From contig CALQRR010000080.1 in assembly GCA_943333015.1 (NCBI GenBank), positions 1-7,141 on the forward strand: a DNA stretch of 7,141 nucleotides, written 5' to 3'. The position numbers and the translations under genes were made by a program. Below, in pieces: positions 1-5,702 of this stretch (the first letter of the stretch is position 1; each line of letters starts with the position of its first letter). Origin of the DNA: Chitinophaga pinensis. GTDB taxonomy: Bacteria; Bacteroidota; Bacteroidia; M30B66. The notes under the pieces are model-generated. The model saw only the letters and a program-made list of their open reading frames with translations, had not been told where the DNA came from and ran no database searches.

Positions 1-705
1 CAGCTTTGGGGATTTTTAAATCAGAAAGGCGAAGAATCCATTGAACCCAAATTTGACGAATTAGTATATAATAAAGGCGCTGTTGTTTTTGGAAAAACAC
101 CTCAGGCGGACGGTAGTTTCTTATGGTCTGTTATTGACGGGTATGGCCGGGAGGTTCAGTCAGAACGCTACAGTGAAGTCGTTCGTTTTTCGGATGGACT
201 TGCTGCGGTGCGAACGAAAGATGGGTGGGGATTTGTCAATAATCTGGGTGCGGAGATTGTACCACCGAAATACGATGCGGTACGGAATTTTTCATCCGGA
301 AGAGCTGCCGTCAATTTGAATGGAGAATGGGGATTTATTAACAATACGGGCCATGAAGAGATTCCTGTGTTTGAACGGATGCCTGTGTTTGAGGAGGAGA
401 TTCCAAAAACGTTCAGTGATTCGGTCAAGAGTATTCGTGAATCGTTTCCATTGTTTCTGATGGAAGTATTGGGCGATTTTAACGCAACCTGCGCCTGTGT
501 TGAAGACGAAACCGCCGACAATAGCAGTTTGCATCCCTTGTGTATCAATAAAATTGGTAAAATAATTCCGTCGCTGGTGTGTTCGCCCTACACCCATAAG
601 GCCGATTTATTTGAACCGGAAGCAGAGTTGAATCCTTCGTTACGGTTAGTTCGCGTTGCCGGGCGTTGGTTAACGATAGATAAAAACGGTACTGTTCTGA
701 ACTGA
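1..705 (+). CDS. WG-repeat protein, C-terminal part (5' end outside window)
   Basis: The reading frame is open from base 1 to a TGA at 703-705, giving 234 residues with no start in view, so the gene begins upstream. WG repeats are visible: WGF at residues 3-5, 76-78 and 110-112, and a degenerate copy (W42-S43), with spacing of 39, 34 and 34 residues. Each unit runs 'WGF-(I/V/L)-N-x-x-G-x-E-(I)-x-P-K-(Y/F)-D', followed by a '(F)S-(S/D)-G-xA-AV' strand, as is typical of the WG_beta_rep family (KWG/WG repeats). Beyond residue 120 the repeats decay into a region with three cysteines (about residues 160-180). The protein ends in a half-repeat, 'RWLTIDKNG'. WG-repeat proteins are common in Bacteroidota and are thought to form beta-structured interaction surfaces, but no enzymatic role is known. 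Any signal peptide would lie outside the window, so location is unknown. The gene has no obvious functional link to the ligase cassette, which converges on it. Confidence 0.9.
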   Translation, partial: QLWGFLNQKGEESIEPKFDELVYNKGAVVFGKTPQADGSFLWSVIDGYGREVQSERYSEVVRFSDGLAAVRTKDGWGFVNNLGAEIVPPKYDAVRNFSSGRAAVNLNGEWGFINNTGHEEIPVFERMPVFEEEIPKTFSDSVKSIRESFPLFLMEVLGDFNATCACVEDETADNSSLHPLCINKIGKIIPSLVCSPYTHKADLFEPEAELNPSLRLVRVAGRWLTIDKNGTVLN

Positions 706-773
706 TTACAACCTGCTGCTTTCGGGATGTTTGCCGAGCGTTCAATGCCTGTTGTTATAAGTACTAGTTAAAT

Positions 774-803
774 GAAATGCGCTTCGGCTTTGCAGGCATT
801 TTT
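774..803 (+). terminator. candidate terminator hairpin after the WG-repeat gene
   Basis: AAATGC (775-780) can pair with GCATTT (796-801), with an inner GC-UUCG-GC mini-hairpin at 781-788, and the 3' arm runs into five T residues (799-803). An alternative, longer-range pairing is AATGCCTG (744-751) with CAGGCATT (793-800). Both share the same 3' arm and U run. The stem is short and not very GC-rich, so it is only a moderate candidate for the 3' end of the WG-repeat transcript, about 70-100 nt after its stop. Confidence 0.4.
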
Positions 804-824
804 GTAAACGAAGGATAGATATGA

Positions 825-925
825 CCGCACTGCTGAACAGTTCCGAAAGCGGTAGTGATAGAGCGAAAAGCCCGCAGCCCATCGGGTGAGGACTTGCAGC
901 GAAAGCACGGACACCGCCACCACAA
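825..925 (+). ncRNA. Flavo-1-like structured RNA candidate in the intergenic region
   Basis: This non-coding stretch contains two sequence blocks that resemble the intergenic element seen many times in Bacteroidota genomes, recalled here as the Flavo-1 RNA motif. The first is GATAGAGCGAAAAGCCC at 857-873 and the second is GACTTGCAGCGAAAGC at 891-906. Between them a small variable hairpin is possible (GCCC 877-880 with GGGU 884-887, or CCCG 871-874 with CGGG 883-886). A closing stem can form from GCGGT (849-853) and ACCGC (913-917). The repeated AGCGAAA purine-rich strings on either side fit an internal-loop arrangement. The element has no coding potential worth calling. The function of Flavo-1 RNAs is unknown. 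The match is from memory of the consensus, without a covariance-model search, so boundaries are approximate. It could equally be a dispersed intergenic repeat. Confidence 0.5.
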
Positions 926-1066
926 GCATTTGAGTATTTAGATGTGTGAAGGTTCCGCTCAAATTGATTTTACACCAATCCTCAGTGTTACCGAAAAAAG
1001 GCAGTCTATTTTCGCTCCGATATATGCAAGTAACAGCGTATTACAATTGGACGAAAAAAATCAATA

Positions 1067-2263
1067 CTACTGTTCAAAGTAGCAAACGTTCCCTCCTACC
1101 CAGGATTTGTCCTTGTTGAATTTAACGCCAATCATTTCCCCACGACTTAACCGAGAAAGATTGACAACCAATTCAGGTCGTTTGTTGGCGTCTTCCCAGA
1201 AATAGAGCAAACGTACTTCGACTTTAACCTTGCCATCGGGAGCTTGCAAAACAGGTTCATACTTCACTTTTCGTTGCAAGAGATAACCCGAACGTTCCTC
1301 CTGAGGAATGGCATCAATATCCGCCTGCGTCAGGTGAAACAACACACCTGTTCCAGAAAAAGAAAACAGAGGCTTCAAAACATAGTTCTCCAGATCAGTC
1401 GGCATGGTACTGATATCATGTAAAAAACGACATTCAGGAACATATGTACTCTGGAGAAAAGGCATCACATATTTACTAATCCGAAAGAACCAGTTTGGAT
1501 GACCGGCCCATTCTACATCGACATTTTCGGTTAGGTGAAATTGACATTGTAGATCTGAACGCCGACTAAATTCATCAAAAATGACGCGGTTATAAATGCG
1601 GTACACAGGCGTTTTCACACCATCGCGCATGTAAAAGAGTTTTCTGTCTTCCCGAATAATTTCGGTGATGCATACTGGTCGGACACCTGTTTGATTTTCA
1701 GTGACGACAAAATCGATAGATGTGCTCTGCTTGTATGGTTCAATCTCGAGAAGAATGACATTTTCGGGAGCATGTCCGTTGAGCAGCAGTTGTTTAAAAC
1801 GTTTGTTATACGACACAGAATCAAGTCCGCTGAAAAACGCACTGAAATTTTCGGGAACAAAGAAATGTTTGCGGTATTGTTCCTGAATGAAATCCTGAAA
1901 CGCGTATAAGGAAGGAAAGCCTTGAAGTTCAATCAATTGCGGCAATAATTCGCCGGAATCATCGAGACAGACAGCAAAATCCAACGCGAGGAAGTTGGAA
2001 TGCTCATTTTCGTTAGGAACAAAAAGATGTTCCGGAACGGCTGCTTGGGTTAGGGATTTGAAATCATCGCGCAGCAACGTCTGAATAATACTTTCACCTG
2101 CTTCTGTTATTTTTTCACGAAACGATCGCGGGAAGAATACAGGCGATTCGGCTACTCTGAAATGCACTTTATAGTTGAAATGACCATTTACATCATCCAG
2201 AAATTCAGCGTATTTCTCCTCTGTAAACTCGCGGTTATAGCGTTCGCGGATATCCTGTATCAT
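1067..2263 (-). CDS. divergent ATP-grasp-like ligase (putative amidoligase)
   Basis: This is a 398-residue soluble protein with no signal peptide or membrane segments. I do not recognise a named gene. The C-terminal half carries ATP-grasp-like features: a lysine-bearing strand and glycine loop 'VLKPLFSFSGTGV' (about 295-307), then 'GYLLQRKVKYEP' (about 326-337) in the place of the adenine-contacting strand. These are followed by 'KVEVRLLYFW' (E349, R351) and 'VVNLSRLSRG' (N368, R371), which fit the acidic/Asn metal-binding strands. The N-terminal half has 'LLPQLIELQGFPSLYAFQ' (about 106-123) and 'HPNWFFRISKYVMPFL' (about 255-270), reminiscent of glutathionylspermidine-synthase-like or other permuted ATP-grasp proteins. 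Expected chemistry is ATP-dependent carboxylate-amine ligation through an acyl phosphate. The start ATG lies 2 bp after the stop of the preceding amidotransferase gene, implying tight translational coupling and joint function. Fold call is fairly confident; substrate is unknown. Confidence 0.75.
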   Translation of the reverse strand: MIQDIRERYNREFTEEKYAEFLDDVNGHFNYKVHFRVAESPVFFPRSFREKITEAGESIIQTLLRDDFKSLTQAAVPEHLFVPNENEHSNFLALDFAVCLDDSGELLPQLIELQGFPSLYAFQDFIQEQYRKHFFVPENFSAFFSGLDSVSYNKRFKQLLLNGHAPENVILLEIEPYKQSTSIDFVVTENQTGVRPVCITEIIREDRKLFYMRDGVKTPVYRIYNRVIFDEFSRRSDLQCQFHLTENVDVEWAGHPNWFFRISKYVMPFLQSTYVPECRFLHDISTMPTDLENYVLKPLFSFSGTGVLFHLTQADIDAIPQEERSGYLLQRKVKYEPVLQAPDGKVKVEVRLLYFWEDANKRPELVVNLSRLSRGEMIGVKFNKDKSWVGGNVCYFEQ

Positions 2264-2265
2264 AG

Positions 2266-3102
2266 CTATTTCAAAATCAGTTTCTTCCCTGCAACAACGG
2301 CATTTTGAAGGAAATTTGGAAGGATAGTATCGTGGGTGAAAACAATTTTATCGGGGTCATTTAAATGTTCAATCATGCTGTGGTATTTGGCCTCGCCGTG
2401 CTGATCAATCACATTTTGTTTCTTTTCCTCTTTTTCCAAATGAACGAGCATACCACGTGAATCCGCTTCGGGATGAAACTGAGTACCGAAAATAGCATCG
2501 TCAAAACGCATGGCCATAACACAGCGTTCCAATTTGACATGTGGCCGGTATTTTTCGATGCTCAAAACATCCCCGCCCATCGCTCGAATTTTCTTCATAT
2601 CAGGTTTTGTGACTTGCCAATCGCGCGAATCAACAGCCCAGAAAGGATCGTGTAATCCGGCAAAAAGCGGCTCACGCACACCTGCACCTGTCATGTGAAT
2701 AGGCATCACTCCAAAAGAGGTTGAAATACGCTTCGACACTTTGCCCAGTCCGTAATACCGGCTAAAAAGCTGGAAGGAATGACAAATTAGAAATACGTAT
2801 TTCTTAACATCTACCTGATGACGGTTATGCAACCGAATTTCATCCATGAAGGTGAAATAGGCTTTTTCCCAATCCGATCCTTCGCTATCGACCGGACTAC
2901 CTGGGCCACCTGTAGAAATGTACACATCGAAACTTAAATCCGGCGTTTCTGCTTTTCCCCGCACATCAAACACAACAACGTCCATTTGAATGGCATTGGC
3001 ATGTCCAAATTCAGTCAACAATTCGTGTATACAGCGCATGCCCTGATTGGCTTCACCATCATACAAATCCAAAATTGCTGCACGCATCGTTCTATCTATC
3101 AT
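2266..3102 (-). CDS. class I glutamine amidotransferase-like protein
   Basis: This 278-residue protein has the class I (GATase-1, flavodoxin-like) layout. It has an N-terminal 'AILDLYDGEANQGM' strand, the oxyanion-region loop 'STGGPGSP' (63-70), a nucleophile Cys107 in 'FLICHSFQLF', and the His-x-Glu pair H210/E212 in 'GTQFHPEAD', so all three triad residues are present. The nucleophile elbow is ICHSF, not the canonical GxCxG, a departure from the textbook enzymes. No synthetase domain is fused. The protein may deliver ammonia to a neighbouring ligase or, like stand-alone gamma-glutamyl hydrolases of this fold, cleave gamma-glutamyl bonds. The start is ambiguous: the first ATG (MIDRTMRAA) or the ATG five codons later at 3087, which sits just before the first beta-strand. 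Neither has a clear Shine-Dalgarno. It lies 37 bp after the GCS2 gene and 2 bp before the ATP-grasp-like gene, so it is probably in one transcript with them. Confidence 0.88.
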   Translation of the reverse strand: MIDRTMRAAILDLYDGEANQGMRCIHELLTEFGHANAIQMDVVVFDVRGKAETPDLSFDVYISTGGPGSPVDSEGSDWEKAYFTFMDEIRLHNRHQVDVKKYVFLICHSFQLFSRYYGLGKVSKRISTSFGVMPIHMTGAGVREPLFAGLHDPFWAVDSRDWQVTKPDMKKIRAMGGDVLSIEKYRPHVKLERCVMAMRFDDAIFGTQFHPEADSRGMLVHLEKEEKKQNVIDQHGEAKYHSMIEHLNDPDKIVFTHDTILPNFLQNAVVAGKKLILK

Positions 3103-3139
3103 TGAATTCGTGTATTAATATCAAACCAGTGAAACCTGT

Positions 3140-4243
3140 TTAAGTTCCAACCAAGGTTTGATCTAAAATGTAATCGACCACCTTCACCAAATCTCCTGTT
3201 TCCTCATACACCTTCAATTGCCGGTCGGCACCGGTTCCGCGTTCGAGCATTGTATGCACATAATTGATACTGTCGCGACTTCCAAGATCATCCACAACAT
3301 CATCAATAAAGTCGAGTAATTCGAGAATCAATGATCGGGTTCTCACCTCTTCTTCTTTCCCAAAATCGATCATTTTTCCATCAATTCCGTACCGCCCAGC
3401 TCTCCATTTATTTTCATTGATCAATGCTCTGGTATAACTCATAAAATTGAGGTTGGCTGTTCGTAGCTTGTACAATTTGGCAACAAGAGCTTGGAAAATA
3501 GCAGCAATGGCGATGGTTTCTTCCATCAGCATGGGGATATCACAAATGCGGAATTCGATGGTTGGAAAGAATGGGTGCACCCGTAGATCCCACCAGATTT
3601 TTTTTGCATTGTCGATACAACCTGTCTTTACCAACAGGTTGACATAGCCGATAAAATCTTCGTAGGTATTGAAATAATCGGGGATTCCGGTACGGGGAAA
3701 CTTATCGAAAACCTTGGATCGGAAGCTTTTAAAGCCGGTATTTCGACCTTCCCAAAACGGGGAATTGGTGCTTAATGCGTATACGTGGGGAAGAAAATAA
3801 CGAACAGAATTGGCAATGTGCATCGCCATGTTTTTATCGGCAATACCCACATGAACGTGCAAACCAAAAATGAGGTTTGAGCGGGCTGCTTCTTGCAATT
3901 CATTCACGATATCTTCATACCGTGGATTAGGGGTGATGAGCTGCGTGCTCCAATGGGAAAATGGATGTGTCCCGGCGGCACCGATTCGTAATCCGAGATC
4001 TCCGGCAACCTGAGAAACGGTCTTGCGCAAGTTGGCCAAATCCTTTCGGGCCTCATCCACATTTCTGCAAATCCCTGTGCCAACTTCGACTACAGCCTGA
4101 TGCATTTCTGCTTTCACCTGATCGTCGAGAATCCGTCCTGCGTGTTCAACTATTTTCTGATCATGAGAGGATAATTCCCGGGTTTCGGGATTAACAACCA
4201 TGTACTCTTCTTCAATTCCAAGGGTAAAAGCAGGTGCAGACAC
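3140..4243 (-). CDS. GCS2-family carboxylate-amine ligase (YbdK-type glutamate-cysteine ligase)
   Basis: This 367-residue protein matches the YbdK/GCS2 family in length (E. coli YbdK is about 370 residues) and in motifs. These are 'FTLGIEEEY' (6-14) with the metal-binding acidic residues, 'GLHVHVGI' (127-134), 'WWDLRVHP' (217-224), 'TIEFRICD' (228-235) and 'ENKWRAGRYG' (277-286). Members use ATP to join the gamma-carboxylate of glutamate (or a similar acid) to an amine. YbdK itself has weak glutamate-cysteine ligase activity, and other members serve specialised biosynthesis. All signature motifs are intact, so an active cytoplasmic enzyme is expected. The start is a GTG at 4243 just before the conserved N-terminal strand; no in-frame ATG is available nearby upstream. 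A strong terminator hairpin lies 48 bp upstream, so expression needs read-through or its own promoter, which I could not identify. The amidotransferase gene follows after 37 bp. Confidence 0.95.
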   Translation of the reverse strand: MSAPAFTLGIEEEYMVVNPETRELSSHDQKIVEHAGRILDDQVKAEMHQAVVEVGTGICRNVDEARKDLANLRKTVSQVAGDLGLRIGAAGTHPFSHWSTQLITPNPRYEDIVNELQEAARSNLIFGLHVHVGIADKNMAMHIANSVRYFLPHVYALSTNSPFWEGRNTGFKSFRSKVFDKFPRTGIPDYFNTYEDFIGYVNLLVKTGCIDNAKKIWWDLRVHPFFPTIEFRICDIPMLMEETIAIAAIFQALVAKLYKLRTANLNFMSYTRALINENKWRAGRYGIDGKMIDFGKEEEVRTRSLILELLDFIDDVVDDLGSRDSINYVHTMLERGTGADRQLKVYEETGDLVKVVDYILDQTLVGT

Positions 4244-4291
4244 AGAATATGGGTATAATGTGAGATGTGATTGAGCGCTAATGCAAAATAG

Positions 4292-4332
4292 AAAAACACC
4301 GGAAACAACCGCATGGGAGTTCCGGTGTTTTT
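4292..4332 (-). terminator. strong intrinsic terminator between the first ATP-grasp gene and GCS2
   Basis: AAAAACACCGGAA (4292-4304) and TTCCGGTGTTTTT (4320-4332) form a perfect 13-bp stem with a 15-nt loop. On the minus strand the CACCGG core is followed by five U residues, and the hairpin begins 13 nt after the ATP-grasp stop codon. That is the classic geometry of a Rho-independent terminator for that gene. Because it is A-tailed on one side and T-tailed on the other, it could also act on plus-strand transcription. Its place inside the cassette suggests that the upstream ligase is either a separate unit or is made in excess over the three downstream genes through partial read-through. Confidence 0.85.
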
Positions 4333-4345
4333 ATACACAGATGGA

Positions 4346-5404
4346 TCAGGCTTTTTCAGCCACCGCCTTTTTGGCAACTGTTTTCTTAACAGGAGTTTTA
4401 TCAACTGGAGCCTTCGTCTTAACAGTCGCTTTGACTTTGGGTGCTTCCGCAGAAGGAGAAAGTTTCAAGACCGCTTTGCTAATATAGGTTCCCCAAGTAA
4501 GGTTATCCTGCCCTGATTTTTGAGCACGGGCGCGTTCTATAGCATAGTTGGCAGCGGTATCAACCACCCAATCAAAATTCTCTTTACCGACACTGGCAAT
4601 GTCCGCATCAGGAGCCGGATTGCAAAAATCGATGGCGTATGGAATTCCGTCACGTACGGCAAATTCTACCGTGTTGAAATCATAACCCAAAGCATGGTTA
4701 AGATTTAATACGTATTGTTCAATCGTTTTGAGCAATTGAGAACTTGATGGTTTGCTATCGACCACATATCTTAAATGATGCGGATTACGAGGTTCATATT
4801 GCATGATGCGGACGTGTTTGCCTCCAATACAATAGCACCGGTAATATTCTTCAAAAACAATTTCTTCCTGAAGCATCATCACCAGCTGGCCTGTTTCATG
4901 ATACGCTTTAAAAAGCTCTTCCGCATTGTTCAGTTTGTAAACACTTTTCCACCCACCGCCTGAATGTGGCTTCATGTATGCCGGAAATCCAATATGATCG
5001 AAAATAGCATCCCAGCTCAAAGGGAAATTAAGATTCCGAAATGAATCTTCGGAAGTATCGGCAGGGCGCTCATACGAAGGAAGTAGTACTGTTTTGGGAA
5101 CAGGAACACCAAGTTTAACCGCAAGTGCATTATTAAAAAACTTCTCATCCGCACTCCACCAAAATGGATTGTTGATCACCGCCGTTCCAGATATCGCCGC
5201 GTTTTTCAAATAGGCACGATAAAATGGAACATCCTGAGAAATACGATCAATAATGACAGCGTAATCGGTTGGTTCTGATTGAGAAACTATGTCAATAAGA
5301 ACACGTTCTGCCTGAATGTCTTTCAAGCCCATCGCATTGATACGCTCAATTACAGCATCTGGAAAAGTCGATTCCATGCCGTGAAGAATTCCTATTTTTT
5401 TCAT
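4346..5404 (-). CDS. ATP-grasp ligase (RimK/glutathione-synthetase-like) with Lys/Ala-rich tail
   Basis: This 352-residue protein starts at the ATG at 5404 ('MKKIGILHGMES', a beta-strand that begins the pre-ATP-grasp domain). The frame is open 35 codons further upstream, but those residues look like translated leader and have no family character. ATP-grasp features are 'FPAYMKPHSGGGWKSVYK' (140-157; K145 and the glycine loop that covers ATP), 'MLQEEI' (177-182) for adenine contact, and 'NTVEFAVRDGIPYAIDFCNPAPDAD' region (E247, D259, N262 as metal ligands). The catalytic core ends near residue 315. A 37-residue low-complexity tail rich in Lys, Ala, Val and Pro follows (bases 4349-4459), resembling histone-H1-like tails and probably disordered. 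The family joins a carboxylate to an amine (amino acid, peptide or protein terminus) via an acyl phosphate; the substrate is unknown. It is first of the four minus-strand genes and divergent from the esterase. Confidence 0.85.
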   Translation of the reverse strand: MKKIGILHGMESTFPDAVIERINAMGLKDIQAERVLIDIVSQSEPTDYAVIIDRISQDVPFYRAYLKNAAISGTAVINNPFWWSADEKFFNNALAVKLGVPVPKTVLLPSYERPADTSEDSFRNLNFPLSWDAIFDHIGFPAYMKPHSGGGWKSVYKLNNAEELFKAYHETGQLVMMLQEEIVFEEYYRCYCIGGKHVRIMQYEPRNPHHLRYVVDSKPSSSQLLKTIEQYVLNLNHALGYDFNTVEFAVRDGIPYAIDFCNPAPDADIASVGKENFDWVVDTAANYAIERARAQKSGQDNLTWGTYISKAVLKLSPSAEAPKVKATVKTKAPVDKTPVKKTVAKKAVAEKA

Positions 5405-5451
5405 AAAGTGTGGTATTGATTTTTTTTGGGTGGTTAAGTTTCTAAGTTGAT

Positions 5452-5481
5452 TAAAGATAGTGATGAAACATTTCAAGCCAA
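5452..5481 (-). promoter_or_regulatory. candidate Bacteroidota-type promoter for the ligase cassette
   Basis: On the minus strand a TTG (5479-5481) is followed after exactly 19 nt by TATCTTTA (5452-5459). This matches 7 of 8 positions of the Bacteroidota -7 element TAnnTTTG, with the expected -33 TTG spacing. Transcription would start near 5445, leaving a leader of about 40 nt before the ATG at 5404. A perfect -7 match, TATCTTTG, also exists at 5610-5617 on the minus strand but lacks a -33 TTG and would give a leader of about 200 nt. Inference from motif only. Confidence 0.4.
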
Positions 5482-5484
5482 CGA

Positions 5485-5504
5485 CTTCTGTAAATCTACA
5501 GAAG
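5485..5504. promoter_or_regulatory. perfect palindrome, candidate operator upstream of the ligase promoter
   Basis: CTTCTGTA (5485-5492) and TACAGAAG (5497-5504) form a perfect 8+8 bp inverted repeat with a 4-nt centre. It begins 3 bp upstream of the candidate -33 TTG, placing its centre near -50 relative to the predicted start. That is a position typical of activator sites. There is no adjoining T run, so it is not a terminator. It could instead be a leader hairpin if the more distal start is used. Confidence 0.4.
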
Positions 5505-5621
5505 AGCAATCGAATTTCCTTGTTAGCATATTATTAAAAATAACGACCCATTAAAGCAAACTAAGCAACGTTTACGAAGAACAAGTGCGGTATAATCATT
5601 TTTATAGCACAAAGATACTAT

Positions 5622-5650
5622 TATCAATAACACATAGTGAGTTGTTGATA
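5622..5650. repeat. imperfect inverted repeat upstream of the esterase gene
   Basis: TATCAATAAC (5622-5631) and GTTGTTGATA (5641-5650) are inverted repeats matching at 9 of 10 positions with a 9-bp spacer. They sit immediately before a weak -7-like TAAAATTG (5651-5658) about 45 bp from the esterase start, for which I found no properly spaced -33 element. It may be an operator for the plus-strand gene, but the AT-rich composition makes chance more likely than for the 5485-5504 palindrome. Confidence 0.25.
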
Positions 5651-5686
5651 TAAAATTGAATGCGATGCAGAACGATTTGAGAATTC

Positions 5687-5692
5687 AAGGAG
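5687..5692 (+). promoter_or_regulatory. Shine-Dalgarno-like AAGGAG for the esterase
   Basis: AAGGAG lies 10 nt before the ATG at 5703 and supports that start over the in-frame ATG seven codons later. Such a clear site is less common in Bacteroidota, where initiation often relies on A-rich leaders, and none of the four ligase genes shows one. Confidence 0.55.
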
Positions 5693-5702
5693 TTTTGCTT
5701 CA

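Larger units (their letters stand above)
706..1066. other. 360-bp intergenic region between convergent genes
   Basis: This gap separates the 3' ends of the WG-repeat gene (+) and the last ligase-cassette gene (-), so no promoter for either is expected here. It holds the terminator-like hairpin near 774-803 and the Flavo-1-like element near 825-925. There is also a 7-bp perfect inverted repeat, ATTTGAG (928-934) / CTCAAAT (958-964), with a 23-nt loop and no adjoining T run. I see no clear U-tailed hairpin for the minus-strand cassette in 965-1066, although that interval has oligo-A/T runs. The short open frames in the gap lack family resemblance and are treated as non-coding. Confidence 0.7.

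Noticed and set aside
168..597. Minus-strand open frames opposite the WG-repeat gene
   Set aside because: They overlap a clear repeat protein, have low-complexity Ser/Asn/Arg-rich translations and no family motif, and are frame shadows.
768..962. 64-codon minus-strand frame in the intergenic region
   Set aside because: It lies across the Flavo-1-like element, has no recognisable domain and no supporting start signal.
928..964. 7-bp inverted repeat ATTTGAG/CTCAAAT as a terminator for the minus-strand cassette
   Set aside because: It has a 23-nt loop, an AT-rich stem and no following T run on the minus strand, and lies about 100 bp past the last stop codon.
1067..5404. Cassette as the N-acetylglutaminylglutamine amide (NAGGN) osmolyte operon
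   Set aside because: That pathway uses an asparagine-synthetase-like amidotransferase and an acetyltransferase-ATP-grasp fusion. Here the amidotransferase is class I, no acetyltransferase domain is seen, and a GCS2 ligase is present.
5405..5509. N-terminal 35-codon extension of the RimK-like ATP-grasp gene
   Set aside because: The extension shows no family character, overlaps the candidate promoter and palindrome, and the ATG at 5404 begins the expected first beta-strand (MKKIGILHG).
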